A DNA stretch of 64,000 nucleotides from Stackebrandtia nassauensis DSM 44728 (GTDB lineage Bacteria > Actinomycetota > Actinomycetes > Mycobacteriales > Micromonosporaceae): contig NC_013947.1 in the NCBI RefSeq assembly GCF_000024545.1, forward strand, positions 2,976,001 through 3,040,000, given 5' to 3'. Numbering within the stretch: position 1 is the first letter of the stretch; every line of letters starts with the position of its first letter. The notes under the pieces were generated by a model. The model saw only the letters and a list, made by a program, of their open reading frames with translations. It had not been told where the DNA came from and ran no database searches. Positions 1-8,935 of the stretch are shown here, in pieces. A program made the translations under genes and the position numbers.

Positions 1-1
1 G

Positions 2-409
2 ACCACGATCTACCGGCGCTGGCCGACCAAGGGCGCGCTGATCACCGCGTGCCTCATCGAGGCGTTCGGCCCGCTGCCGATGACCGCGACCACCCGGGAG
101 GACTTCCTGGCGGAGTCGATCCGCTTCGCGGCGGCGAAGATCGCCGAACCCGGTGTCGGCGCGGCGTTCGCGGGCGTGTTCACCGACGCCGTCAACGACC
201 CGGCACTGCGCGAGATCCTGGCCACGCAGCTACAGGAGCCCTACCTGATCGCCATCCGGGAAGTGCTGGGCGAACCGGAGCACCGGGTGCTGTTCCTCAT
301 CGACGTCATCATCGGCACCCTGTTGCACCGCATGGGCATGACCGGGGAACCGATGGTCGACGACGACGTCGACGCCCTGGTCGCGATGACCCTGCGGGTG
401 CTGGACTGA
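2..409 (+). CDS. TetR/AcrR-family transcriptional regulator, 5' truncated by the window edge
   Basis: The reading frame is already open at base 2 and encodes TTIYRRWPTKGALI, the recognition helix and following linker typical of a TetR helix-turn-helix. The rest is an all-helical ligand-binding domain ending at the TGA at 407-409. About 50 N-terminal residues, including the start, lie outside the window. An internal ATG at 80 falls after the DNA-binding helix and should not be taken as the start. The gene converges on the flavoprotein gene with a 4-base gap. Its target and ligand cannot be read from the sequence. Confidence 0.85.
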   Translation, partial: TTIYRRWPTKGALITACLIEAFGPLPMTATTREDFLAESIRFAAAKIAEPGVGAAFAGVFTDAVNDPALREILATQLQEPYLIAIREVLGEPEHRVLFLIDVIIGTLLHRMGMTGEPMVDDDVDALVAMTLRVLD

Positions 410-413
410 CGTC

Positions 414-1646
414 TCAGCTCAACTGGTCGAACGGCACCGAGGCATCCGCGAGCCGCTTCGCGTCGACGGCACCGCCGCCGAGGATGAGCGCCTGCGCCGG
501 AGCGATGCCGTCGTCCCACTGGTTGATGTGCATGGCGGCCACGACCCGCTCGCCCGACAACCAGAACGCGTAGAACGCCTGCTCCGCGACGTCGCCCCGG
601 GTCACGACCGCGTCGTAACCGCCGGGCGGGAACCAGCCGCTGAACTCCATCCCGACGTCGTACTGGTCGGTGAAGAAGTACGGCAGCCGGTCGTAGTCGA
701 CGTCCTGGCCCAGCATCGCCTTCGCCGCGGCCTGGCCGCCGTGCAGGGCGTTGTCCCAGTGCTCCACCCGGACCCGGCGCTGGTAACGCGGGTGCGTCGG
801 ATTGGCGACGTCCCCGGCGGCGTAGATGTCGGCGTCGTCGGTGCGCAGCGACGCGTCCACCAGCACACCATTGTCGACGGACAGTCCGCAGCGCTCGGCC
901 AGCTCGGTGTTGGGGCGCGCGCCGACGGCCACGATCACCGCGTCGGCGGGCACCTCCTCGTCGTTGTCGTCCACAACGGAGGTGACCCGGCCGTCGGAGC
1001 CGTTGATCCGGCTTACGCCGCTGCCGAGTCGCAGGTGGACGCCGTGGCGGCGGTGCAGTTCGGCGAAGAACTCGCCCATCTCGGCGCCGAGTGCCGCGTG
1101 CAGCGGGGTGGGCTGCGGCTCGAAGACGGTCACCTCGCAACCCAGCTCGCGGGCGGCGGCCGCGGTCTCCAGCCCGATCCAGCCCGCGCCCACCACGGCG
1201 ACTCGGCTGTGGGCTCGCAGCGCGGCCTGCAACCGTTCGGAGTCGCCGACCCGGCGCAGGCTGAAGATCCCGTCCAGGTCGGTGCCCGGCACGTCGAGTT
1301 CGCGTGGTGAGGCGCCGGTGGCCAGCAGCAGCTTGTCGTACTGAAGCTGTTCACCGTTGTCGAGCCGCACCGTGCGGGCGCCGCGATCCAGCTCGACGGC
1401 CGAGTGCCCCAGCCGCAGCTCCACCGAGTGCTTGGCGTACCAGTCCTCCTCGTGCACGAAGATCGTCGGCCGCTCCTCGCTGCCGAGCAGGTATCCCTTG
1501 GACAGCGGTGGACGCTCGTAGGGCCGTTCGTTCTCGGCGCCGACGAGGACCACCCGTCCGGTGAATCCCGCTTCCCGCAGTGTCTGCGCCGCTGAGGCGC
1601 CGGTCAGGCTGGCGCCCACGATGACGAATGTCTGTTCGGTGGTCAT
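414..1646 (-). CDS. FAD/NAD(P)-dependent ferredoxin-reductase-like oxidoreductase
   Basis: The 410-residue protein has two Rossmann dinucleotide motifs: IVGASLTGASAA near residues 8-20 (FAD) and VAVVGAGWIGLE near 148-160 (NAD(P)H). The YAAGDVA motif that closes the FAD site is also present. This is the layout of the rubredoxin/ferredoxin reductase family serving P450s, dioxygenases or assimilatory redox partners. A strong AAGGAGG site sits just before the ATG. It lies 21 bases downstream of folE on the same strand, so the two are probably co-transcribed. The P450 at 4836-6044 is a possible electron acceptor, but that link is only inference from proximity. Confidence 0.88.
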   Translation of the reverse strand: MTTEQTFVIVGASLTGASAAQTLREAGFTGRVVLVGAENERPYERPPLSKGYLLGSEERPTIFVHEEDWYAKHSVELRLGHSAVELDRGARTVRLDNGEQLQYDKLLLATGASPRELDVPGTDLDGIFSLRRVGDSERLQAALRAHSRVAVVGAGWIGLETAAAARELGCEVTVFEPQPTPLHAALGAEMGEFFAELHRRHGVHLRLGSGVSRINGSDGRVTSVVDDNDEEVPADAVIVAVGARPNTELAERCGLSVDNGVLVDASLRTDDADIYAAGDVANPTHPRYQRRVRVEHWDNALHGGQAAAKAMLGQDVDYDRLPYFFTDQYDVGMEFSGWFPPGGYDAVVTRGDVAEQAFYAFWLSGERVVAAMHINQWDDGIAPAQALILGGGAVDAKRLADASVPFDQLS

Positions 1647-1667
1647 GAACCCTCCTTTGTAGCGGGT

Positions 1668-2330
1668 TTAGCCGTTGGTGCCGGTGAGCGCGAAGAACTC
1701 CTGCCGCGAGCGGGCGTCGTCACGCAGCTGTCCGTGCATCGCCGAGGTCAGGGTGCGCGAACCGGTGGCGCGCACTCCCCGCAGCGCCATGCACATGTGC
1801 TCGGCCTCGATGACCACGCCGACACCCTTGGGCGCCAGGTGATCCCGCAACCAGTCGGCGACCTGTTTGGTCAGTCGTTCCTGTACCTGAAGGTCGCGGG
1901 CGAACAACTCCACCACCCGCGCCAGCTTCGACAGCCCGAGAATCCGTTCCCCGGGCAGGTACCCGACGTGCGCGACGCCGTGGAACGGCAGCAGATGGTG
2001 CTGGCACAACGACTGCACCGGAATCCCACGGGCGAGCACCAGTTCGTCGTAACCCTCGTCGTTGGGAAACGTCGTCAGGTTGAACTCGCGCGGCGTGAGC
2101 ATCTCGGCGTAGGCCTCGGCCACCCGTCGCGGGGTGTCGGCCAGGTGCTCCGACATCGGATTGCGACCCAGCGCGACCAGCAGATCGGTGACGGCCTTGT
2201 GCGCGGCGTCCAGGTCCACATCCTCGCGGTCGTGGACCACACGCAACGTGCGCTGGGCCGGGATCGCGTGCGGCACCTTCATCTCACTCAGACTAGACAG
2301 GTTCGCGGGGTTGGGGGCCGGGGACGCCAT
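1668..2330 (-). CDS. folE: GTP cyclohydrolase I
   Basis: Catalyses GTP to 7,8-dihydroneopterin triphosphate, the first step of folate/pterin synthesis. The 220-residue protein has the zinc-ligand signature SLCQHHLLPF (Cys109, His112) and HMCMALRGV (Cys180), plus the conserved SKLARVVE segment near 134-141. The start is supported by GAAGGAG seven bases upstream of the ATG. The N-terminal ~35 residues are variable, as usual in the family. It is the first gene of a two-gene transcription unit with the downstream flavoprotein and is divergent from a Cys-containing ArsR-like regulator. It is not beside folP/folB/folK, so it may be a second, specially regulated copy; that is inference. Confidence 0.95.
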   Translation of the reverse strand: MASPAPNPANLSSLSEMKVPHAIPAQRTLRVVHDREDVDLDAAHKAVTDLLVALGRNPMSEHLADTPRRVAEAYAEMLTPREFNLTTFPNDEGYDELVLARGIPVQSLCQHHLLPFHGVAHVGYLPGERILGLSKLARVVELFARDLQVQERLTKQVADWLRDHLAPKGVGVVIEAEHMCMALRGVRATGSRTLTSAMHGQLRDDARSRQEFFALTGTNG

Positions 2331-2362
2331 GACAACGCTCCTTCTATCAACGAATTGTGTTA

Positions 2363-2391
2363 ACGTTAGAGCGCATCACGAATTTAGTCAA
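2363..2391 (-). promoter_or_regulatory. Candidate promoter for folE
   Basis: On the minus strand a TTGACT hexamer (2386-2391) is separated by exactly 17 bases from TAACGT (2363-2368). A GTTAAC palindrome lies at the downstream edge. The 91-bp gap is markedly AT-rich relative to its surroundings and is shared with the divergent regulator gene, so that regulator plausibly binds here. Confidence 0.5.
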
Positions 2392-2421
2392 TACAACTTG
2401 GCTTTAGAATGACCGAGGCCG

Positions 2422-3102
2422 ATGACACACCTTTCCGCAGTCGCCGCACTCGATGAGCCGACCCGGCGCAGGCTCTACGACTTCGTGGTCAGCCAGCCCG
2501 AGCCGGTCAGCCGCGACGAGGCCGCGGCCGCCGAAGAGCTGCCGCGAACCACCGCCGCCTTCCATCTCGACCGGCTCGTCGAGGCCGGTCTGTTGTCGGT
2601 CGTCCACGAACGACGCTCAGGCCGCACCGGCCCGGGCGCCGGACGTCCCGCCAAGCTCTACCACCGCTCCGACCGGCAGATCACCGTCTCACTGCCCGAA
2701 CGCCGCTACGACCTGGCCGGGCAACTGCTGGCCGCCGCTCTCAGCGAAGCCGAGAACTCCGGCGAGTCACCGCGGGCGATACTCGACCGACGGGCCCGCA
2801 CCCTCGGCACCGACATCGGCCTCGCCGCCCGAAGCCTCCACCCCGAAGTCAGTACCGAGGACTCCGTCGTGCGCACCCTGGCCGAGCAGGGTTTCGAACC
2901 CCGGGTCAGCGGCGACCACATCCTGTTGGGCAACTGCCCGTTCCACGACCTCGCCCGACAGCAACCCGAGCTGGTGTGCGGCATGAACCTGTGCCTGCTC
3001 GACGGTCTGCTCAACGGCCTGGGCATGCGCGGCCTGTCGCCACGCCTCAACCCGACCCGCAACCACTGCTGCGTCCGCCTCGAACCCACCGACGGTTCAT
3101 AA
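2422..3102 (+). CDS. ArsR/SufR-like winged-helix regulator with C-terminal cysteines
   Basis: This 226-residue protein has an N-terminal winged helix (about residues 5-85; TTAAFHLDRLVEAGLL recognition region, then an RPAKLY wing). A C-terminal domain carries Cys172, Cys186, Cys191, Cys216 and Cys217 in NCPFH, VCGMN and NHCCVRL contexts. This resembles the COG2345 regulators that include the [4Fe-4S] sensor SufR, though the spacing here differs from cyanobacterial SufR. The cysteines suggest metal or Fe-S ligation. It is divergent from folE and likely controls that unit. It converges on the beta-helix gene with a 6-base overlap of coding ends. The ribosome-binding site is weak (GAGG only 3 bases before ATG). 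Confidence 0.82.
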   Translation: MTHLSAVAALDEPTRRRLYDFVVSQPEPVSRDEAAAAEELPRTTAAFHLDRLVEAGLLSVVHERRSGRTGPGAGRPAKLYHRSDRQITVSLPERRYDLAGQLLAAALSEAENSGESPRAILDRRARTLGTDIGLAARSLHPEVSTEDSVVRTLAEQGFEPRVSGDHILLGNCPFHDLARQQPELVCGMNLCLLDGLLNGLGMRGLSPRLNPTRNHCCVRLEPTDGS

Positions 3103-4704
3103 CCCGCCCAGGCGATCGGCGAGCTGCGCCAGATACAGCGACTTGGGATCCAGCCCGGACTTGTTGGTGCCCTCCACATAGCCCAACTGATGCGTGTACC
3201 AGTTGACATTGGTGACCGTGCCGGTGGTGCCGATGGCGAAGTTCTGCGAGGTCGGCGGCCGCTGCACGCACAGCCGCTTGCCATTGTCGACGGTGCAGTT
3301 CCACGCGACACTGTTCACCGACGACCAGCCGTGACCGCTGCCGAGGTCGCCCCGGTTGTGCAGCGACAGCACCCACGCGTTGTCGGCCTTACTGGACAGT
3401 TCCTTGATGTTGTCGTACAGCAGCCCGTGGCTCCAGCGCTGGTGACCGCCGGACTCGGAGTAACCGTTCTCGTTGTAGCCGTCGAGCCAGACGATGCCCG
3501 AACACGTGCTGGAGCCGGTGGCGATGAACGCGTGCCTGGCGTGGGTGGCCCACAGGCCCCGGAACAGGACCTGCTGCGCCATGCCCGCCGCGCTGAAGTT
3601 GTACCGCCGTTCGCCGATGAGCTGCGAGCGCGGATGACTGGCCCGTACATCCTGGACGGTGACCCGGGTACTGCGCTGCACGACGACCCCGGACACCGAG
3701 AAGTGCAGCAGGCTCGACCCGCGCACCCAGGCGTCCTCGGCCCGGGTGACGGCGACGCAGCTTTGCGGGTGGTTCTCGTCCTCGGCGGCGGGGGCACCCA
3801 TGTCGACGCGCAGGTTCTCCACCCCGACATCGCGCACCAGCCCCGCCTGATCCCACTTATACACATAGGACTGCGAATATGACTTTCGCAGCGCGTTGAA
3901 AACCGGCGCGCAGACGACGATGTCGTTGCCCTCGATCCTCTTCACGTACCGGTTGTAGACAATGGGCAGTGAGTCGACCTTCCATGGCGGCTGGTTCTTG
4001 ACCCCGCCGCCGTTGATCGCGTCGAGCCACTTCTGGGTGCACGGGTGGTGGATGATGATGTTGTCGCCGACCTTCAGGTTGGCCGTCGAGGCGAGGGTGA
4101 GTCGACGTGAACCGGCTTCCACCACACTGGACGTGACGTTGGTCTTCGTGCCCGCCACCTGCGAACTCCAGTCGCCTGACGTGCCGCCGACCGCGATCAC
4201 CGCCTTGATGTCCGGTCCGCCGGTACCGGTGATCACCGTGTTGACGTTGGTGTCGGCGCCCTTGCCGGAACCGCGCAGCACCACGCCGCTGCGCTTCAGC
4301 TTGATGGTGCCGGAAACCTTGTAGTGACCCGGCTTCAGCAGCAGCGCGCCCCGGAAACCGTCCTCGCCCTTGGGAAGTTCACCCACCTCGTCCAGCGCCT
4401 TCTGGATGTGCGCGGTGTTGTCGTCCTTGACCGGGCCGATCGTCTTGACCACCGTGACATCCGGGATCTCGGCCTCGCCGTTGCGGTAACCGGCCCAGCT
4501 GAAGTCGGGGATCTTCTTGCCGTTGGCCTCGGCGGCGTACTTCAGCCGCCCGTCCGCGCCGGGATACACGAGCTTGGAGTGCCAGGTCGCGGACGTCGCG
4601 GGATCCTCGGCGATCGCGTTGGCGGCAACGGCGGCGGCGACACCCGCCGCGGCCACCCCGCCGCCCAGCTTCAGCAAACCTCGTCGTGACAGTGATGCGG
4701 CCAT
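3097..4704 (-). CDS. Tat-exported right-handed beta-helix protein (pectate-lyase-like fold)
   Basis: The start at 4704 gives MAASLSRRGLLKLGGG, a twin-arginine signal followed by an alanine-rich hydrophobic stretch, and is preceded by GAGGAAGAG. A longer frame from 4821 has no such support. The mature protein (~500 residues) contains a Pectate_lyase_3-type opening (VKDDNTAHIQKALDEV, then LLLKPGHYKVSGTIKL and VLRGSGKG). Repeated short beta-rungs follow. It is probably a secreted polysaccharide-active or polysaccharide-binding enzyme. The exact substrate cannot be read off, and no lyase triad was confidently identified. It converges with the regulator at 2422-3102. Confidence 0.8.
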   Translation of the reverse strand: MAASLSRRGLLKLGGGVAAAGVAAAVAANAIAEDPATSATWHSKLVYPGADGRLKYAAEANGKKIPDFSWAGYRNGEAEIPDVTVVKTIGPVKDDNTAHIQKALDEVGELPKGEDGFRGALLLKPGHYKVSGTIKLKRSGVVLRGSGKGADTNVNTVITGTGGPDIKAVIAVGGTSGDWSSQVAGTKTNVTSSVVEAGSRRLTLASTANLKVGDNIIIHHPCTQKWLDAINGGGVKNQPPWKVDSLPIVYNRYVKRIEGNDIVVCAPVFNALRKSYSQSYVYKWDQAGLVRDVGVENLRVDMGAPAAEDENHPQSCVAVTRAEDAWVRGSSLLHFSVSGVVVQRSTRVTVQDVRASHPRSQLIGERRYNFSAAGMAQQVLFRGLWATHARHAFIATGSSTCSGIVWLDGYNENGYSESGGHQRWSHGLLYDNIKELSSKADNAWVLSLHNRGDLGSGHGWSSVNSVAWNCTVDNGKRLCVQRPPTSQNFAIGTTGTVTNVNWYTHQLGYVEGTNKSGLDPKSLYLAQLADRLGGL

Positions 4705-4835
4705 GTGGTCTCTTCCTCTGCGGTCGATGCGTGAGCACACGATGTCCGCACCCCACACGATTTCCGCACGAGTCGCGGCCGCGTAGTCGTGCCCACCGGT
4801 CGCGGGTGACCGGTGGGCCACAACGGCGCGACGCG

Positions 4836-6044
4836 CTACCAGGTCACGGGCAGCTCGGTGACCCCGCCGGTGATGGTGGGCCGCACCTCCAGTTCGTCGA
4901 GTTCCTTGGCCAGCCGCAGGTTCGGCAGCCGCCGGGCCAGGGTCTCGAACACGACCCGCAGCTCGGTGCGGGCCAGGCTGGCGCCGATGCAGAAGTGCGA
5001 ACCGTGGCCGAAGCCCAGATGCGCGCGCTCGGGACGGTCAGGGTCGAAGGTCTCGGCGTCGGAGTAGACCGTGGTGTCCCGGTTGGCGGCGTTGATGGAC
5101 AGGATGACGGCGTCTCCACGGTGGATGGTGACGTCACCGACGTCGAGATCGGTGTGGGCGTAGCGAAGCAGCCCCAGATCGCCCGGCGCCCCCAGGCGCA
5201 TGATCTCCTCGACGGTGGCGTTGACCCGCCCGGACGGGTCGGCGGTCAGCTGCCGCCACTGCTCCGGACGCGTCATCAGGAACAGCGTGCCCAGCCCGAT
5301 CCGGTTGACCGTGGTCTCGTGCCCGGCGAACAGCAAGCCGACGCACAACCGCACCATCTCGTCGTAGTCGAAGTCCGCGTCGGCGGTCTGGGCCCGCACC
5401 AGATCGGAGATCACGTCTTCGCCCGGCTGGGCGCGCTTGCCGTCGGTCAACCCCACCATGTACCGGCCGAACTCGGCTCGCGCCGCGTGGGCGTCCTCGC
5501 CGGTGTAGCTGGACATGCGCTCCGACAACGATCGGAAGTGCTCCCCGTCTGCCTCCGGCACCCCCAGCAGACGGCAGATGACCGCGACCGGCAGCGGGAA
5601 CGCCAACCCGGCGTGCAGGTCCACGACCCCGTCCGGCGCCGTCTCATGCTCGGCGATCAGCCGGTCCACATAGCCCTCGACGAGGCCTCGCATGTAGTCC
5701 GACAGCAAGCCCATCCGCTTGGCCGAGAACGCCGGGGTCAACAACCGCCGCATCCGGGCGTGGTCGGCCTCCTCGGTCTCGAAGTCGCCGGTGGGTCCGT
5801 CCTGCACCGCCGCGTACGAGATTCGCGAGGCCTTGTCGGGTTCGGGATGCGACCGTCCGAGTCGCTTGTCGCTCAACAGTTCCCGGACGTCGTTGAACCG
5901 GGTGACCAGCCAGGCGGGATCACCGGCCGGGGTGGTCACCGGCGTGACCGGAGCCTCCCGGCGCAACACCTCGTACAGGGGCGCGAGATCGAGCACGTTC
6001 GGCTTCTCGAAGGGCAGTTGCAGTGGCTCGGCGGCGACGCTCAT
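4836..6044 (-). CDS. Cytochrome P450 (bacterial class I type)
   Basis: The 402-residue soluble P450 starts at MSVAAEP (AAGGAGA site upstream); an in-frame extension to 6278 would run into the divergent regulator and is unlikely. The I-helix oxygen-binding motif LLFAGHETT lies at 237-245, ExxR near 280-283 (EIMR), and the heme loop FGHGSHFCIG has Cys352 as the thiolate ligand. It most resembles CYP105/CYP107-like actinobacterial hydroxylases of small molecules. No ferredoxin gene is adjacent; the reductase at 414-1646 is a possible partner. It is divergent from a TetR regulator starting at 6162, which is a likely controller. Confidence 0.93.
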   Translation of the reverse strand: MSVAAEPLQLPFEKPNVLDLAPLYEVLRREAPVTPVTTPAGDPAWLVTRFNDVRELLSDKRLGRSHPEPDKASRISYAAVQDGPTGDFETEEADHARMRRLLTPAFSAKRMGLLSDYMRGLVEGYVDRLIAEHETAPDGVVDLHAGLAFPLPVAVICRLLGVPEADGEHFRSLSERMSSYTGEDAHAARAEFGRYMVGLTDGKRAQPGEDVISDLVRAQTADADFDYDEMVRLCVGLLFAGHETTVNRIGLGTLFLMTRPEQWRQLTADPSGRVNATVEEIMRLGAPGDLGLLRYAHTDLDVGDVTIHRGDAVILSINAANRDTTVYSDAETFDPDRPERAHLGFGHGSHFCIGASLARTELRVVFETLARRLPNLRLAKELDELEVRPTITGGVTELPVTW

Positions 6045-6161
6045 GTTCTCTCCTTCTGCGGTGACGTGTGGCACCATGAACGCTACCCATTTTTGGCAGC
6101 GAGTGCCAGAAATTAGGGTTCGGCTAACGTGTAGCGACGCGTCGGCACTGGTGGAGGTCTC

Positions 6162-6836
6162 ATGGGCGAGCGGAACAACCTCACGGTCCGCCGTGGACGG
6201 CCGCCGGTGAGCGAGCCGGAACGGTGGCGGCAACGCCTCGAAGTCTCCCGCCACGCGGTGCGGCTGTTCCGGGAACACGGGGTGGCCGCGACCTCGGGCG
6301 AGCAGATCGCCGCCGCCGCCGGGATATCCGAACGGACACTGTGGCGCTACTTCCGCACCAAGGAGAGCTGCGTCGAACCGCTGCTGACCAAGACCGTCGA
6401 GTCCTTCCGGGAAGTACTGCGAACCTGGCCGTCCGAAGTGGAACTAGCTGATCACCTGCGCGCGGCCTACTCGCCGGTGCCCGACGCGTCCGACCCCGAC
6501 ATCGACGCCGTCCTGGCCGTGGTGCGCATGACCCACGACGAACCGGTACTGCGCGCCGTCTACCTGGTGCTGCGCGAACGCGCCGACGCCACCCTCGCCG
6601 ACGTGCTCGCCGCCCGCACCGGCCAGTCGGCCGACGCGCCCGAGATCCGGATGCGCGCCGCCGCCACCGGCGCGGCACTGTGCGCGGCCACCGACCACCT
6701 CGTGTCCATCACCGAGGCGGGACTGACCCCCGAGCACCTGCGCGAACACCGCGAACGCCTCGCCGACTTCCTCACCTACCTCACCGACGGCCCGAACCGG
6801 CCGACCCCCAGCGATGACGGAGCCGACCATGAATGA
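6162..6836 (+). CDS. TetR/AcrR-family transcriptional regulator
   Basis: The 224-residue protein has the TetR DNA-binding domain at about residues 20-80 (VAATSGEQIAAAAGISERTLWRYF and then RTKESCV). A variable helical effector domain follows. GGAGG stands just before the ATG. It is divergent from the P450 gene and its last 8 bases overlap the start of the downstream flavoprotein. The simplest reading is autoregulation plus control of the P450 and of the TcuA-like gene. The effector is unknown. Confidence 0.9.
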   Translation: MGERNNLTVRRGRPPVSEPERWRQRLEVSRHAVRLFREHGVAATSGEQIAAAAGISERTLWRYFRTKESCVEPLLTKTVESFREVLRTWPSEVELADHLRAAYSPVPDASDPDIDAVLAVVRMTHDEPVLRAVYLVLRERADATLADVLAARTGQSADAPEIRMRAAATGAALCAATDHLVSITEAGLTPEHLREHRERLADFLTYLTDGPNRPTPSDDGADHE

Positions 6837-8295
6837 TTCCCCAGTAGACGTCGTCGTGGTCGGCGGCGGCAACGCCGGATTCTCGGCGGCACACGCCGCC
6901 GCCCAGCGGGGCCGCCGCGTCGTCCTCCTGGAGAAGGGCGACCGCGACCACGCCGGTGGCAACAGCTACTTCACCGCCGGAGCCACCCGCATCAGCCACG
7001 ACGGCCTGGCCGACCTGCTCGACATCGTCGAACCGGACGAGCGGCACGAGCGCACCGAATTGCCGCCCTACCCCGCCACCGAGTACGCCGCCGACCTGGA
7101 ACGCGTCACCGAGGGCAACAACGACCCGGGCCTGACCCGCGTCCTCGTCGAGGAATCGGCCGACACCGTCCGGTGGTTGCGAAAGCTCGGCGTGCGCTAC
7201 CGGCTCATGTACGAACGCCAGGCTTACCCGCGCGCCGACGGCGGTTTCCTGTTCTGGGGCGGACTCCACGTCGGCAACGTCGACGGCGGCGTCGGCCTGA
7301 TCACCGACCACACCAGAATCGCGGACGAACTGGGAACCGAGATCCGTTACGGCCACGCCGTCTCGGACCTCATCGTCGAGAACGGACGCGTCACCGGCGT
7401 CACCGGCACCCACCACGGCCAGCCCTTCACGATCCGTGCCGAATCCGTCGTCCTCGCGGCGGGTGGCTTCGAGTCCAGCGCGACCTGGCGTGCCGAACAC
7501 CTCGGCGAGGGCTGGGAACGCGCCGTCGTGCGCGGCACACCCCACAACACCGGCGACCTGCTCGCCGCCGCCCTGACCATCGGCGCGGCGCGCGGCGGCG
7601 ACTGGTCCACCGCCCACAGTATTCAGTGGGACGCGTGGTTCCCCGACAACCAGAGCAACCGCGAACTCACCAACCGGCTCAGCCGACAGTCCTACCCGCT
7701 GGGCATCATCGTCAACACCGACGGCCACCGCTTCCTCGACGAGGGCGCCGACTTCCGCAACTACACCTACGCCAAGTACGGCAAACGCATCCTCGAACAA
7801 CCCGGCGGCATCGCGTTCCAGATCTTCGACTCCCGGCTGCGCCCCATGCTGCGCACCGAGGAATACGACATGCCCGGCATCGCGGAGGTACGGGCCGACA
7901 CCCTGCCGGAACTCGCCGAACGCCTCGGCGTGGACGTCGACGCGTTCGTCGACACGGTGACGACCTTCAACGCCGCCATCGACGACACCGCACCGTTCGA
8001 TCCCACCGTCAAGGACGGCCGCCGCGCCGACGTCACCCCACCCAAGTCGAACTGGTCCGCCCCCATCGACACCGCCCCCTACTACGGCTACCCGGTGACC
8101 TGCGGCATTACCTTCACCTTCGGCGGCCTCAAGGCCGACACCGACGCGCGGGTACTCGACCACGACGGACAACCCATCCCGGGCCTGTACGTGTGCGGCG
8201 AGATGCTCGGCGGCCTGTTCAGCCAGAACTACCCGGGTGGCACCGGCCTCGCCGCCGGAATGGTGTTCGGCCGCCGCGCGGGCACCCAGGCCTGA
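6829..8295 (+). CDS. FAD-dependent tricarballylate dehydrogenase-like oxidoreductase (TcuA / fumarate reductase flavoprotein family)
   Basis: This 488-residue flavoprotein opens with the FAD-binding VVVVGGGNAGFSAAHAA and LLEKG. GGNSYFTAGATR and RYRLMYERQAYPRADGG follow, a pattern of the TcuA branch that oxidises tricarballylate to cis-aconitate. The C-terminal CGEMLGGLFSQNYPGGTGLAAG closes the FAD site. I chose the ATG at 6829 (GGAG six bases upstream) over the in-frame one at 6814. The gene overlaps the TetR gene, so it is translationally linked to it. No TcuB or TcuC partner is present, so the in vivo substrate could differ. Confidence 0.82.
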   Translation: MNDSPVDVVVVGGGNAGFSAAHAAAQRGRRVVLLEKGDRDHAGGNSYFTAGATRISHDGLADLLDIVEPDERHERTELPPYPATEYAADLERVTEGNNDPGLTRVLVEESADTVRWLRKLGVRYRLMYERQAYPRADGGFLFWGGLHVGNVDGGVGLITDHTRIADELGTEIRYGHAVSDLIVENGRVTGVTGTHHGQPFTIRAESVVLAAGGFESSATWRAEHLGEGWERAVVRGTPHNTGDLLAAALTIGAARGGDWSTAHSIQWDAWFPDNQSNRELTNRLSRQSYPLGIIVNTDGHRFLDEGADFRNYTYAKYGKRILEQPGGIAFQIFDSRLRPMLRTEEYDMPGIAEVRADTLPELAERLGVDVDAFVDTVTTFNAAIDDTAPFDPTVKDGRRADVTPPKSNWSAPIDTAPYYGYPVTCGITFTFGGLKADTDARVLDHDGQPIPGLYVCGEMLGGLFSQNYPGGTGLAAGMVFGRRAGTQA

Positions 8296-8343
8296 ACCGT
8301 CGCGCCGAGGCTGCCTGCCCAAACAGTTGGCAGAATCATCGAC

Positions 8344-8889
8344 ATGTGGCCCACCATGGACATCGACCTGGACAACCTACGACTGCGCACCCTGACCGAG
8401 GCCGATGCGCCAGCGGTTGTCGAGGCCACCAGCGCCGAAACCGAACCATCCTTCTGGGGCCCGCGCCCCGTCGGCCCGTACTCGTTGGCCGAAGCCAAGA
8501 ACGCGCTTCGCGAATGGGACCCCGACTCCGACGGCCAGGTCTCGTTCGGGGCGTTCAGCGACAACCGGCTTGTCGGTGCCCTCGGCCTGATGCCCGACGC
8601 TCCACAGTCGGCAGAACTGGCCTACTGGGTCCGCCCCGAGTGGCGCCGCCGCGGCATCGCCCTTCGCGGCATCACGGCCGTCACCCAGTGGGCCCACGAA
8701 CACGCGCAGCTGCCACGGGTGTGGCTCGAGATCCGCCCCGACAACGCACCATCTCTGCGGTTGGCGGAACGGGCGGGCTTCACCTTCGAAGAACGGCTGG
8801 CGCACCACTGCCGGTCCTGGACCGCCGACGACCCCGGCCAGGACACCTGGCATGACTGCCTGATCTGGTCCCACACGGTGCTCGAATGA
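8344..8889 (+). CDS. GNAT-family N-acetyltransferase
   Basis: The ~181-residue protein has the RimJ/RimL-type GNAT layout. LRLRTLTEADAPAVVEAT lies at the N terminus, the acetyl-CoA pyrophosphate loop RPEWRRRGIALRGI near 97-110, and LEIRPDNAPSLRLAERAGF in the C-terminal half. The latter resembles ribosomal-protein or small-molecule N-acetyltransferases. The start could be 8344 or the ATG at 8356; neither has a good ribosome-binding site. It stands alone between the TcuA-like gene and a hydrolase. Substrate unknown. Confidence 0.87.
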   Translation: MWPTMDIDLDNLRLRTLTEADAPAVVEATSAETEPSFWGPRPVGPYSLAEAKNALREWDPDSDGQVSFGAFSDNRLVGALGLMPDAPQSAELAYWVRPEWRRRGIALRGITAVTQWAHEHAQLPRVWLEIRPDNAPSLRLAERAGFTFEERLAHHCRSWTADDPGQDTWHDCLIWSHTVLE

Positions 8890-8935
8890 GGCCACCGCCG
8901 TCGCCGTCGGGACAGCGGCCTATAGCATTCCCCGG

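Noticed and set aside
4705-4821. 39-residue N-terminal extension of the Tat-exported beta-helix protein
   Set aside because: It would place the twin-arginine motif in the interior. The ATG at 4704 has a good ribosome-binding site and gives a normal signal peptide.
6045-6278. Upstream extension of the P450 frame
   Set aside because: It overlaps the divergent TetR gene and lacks P450 homology. The ATG at 6044 has AAGGAGA.
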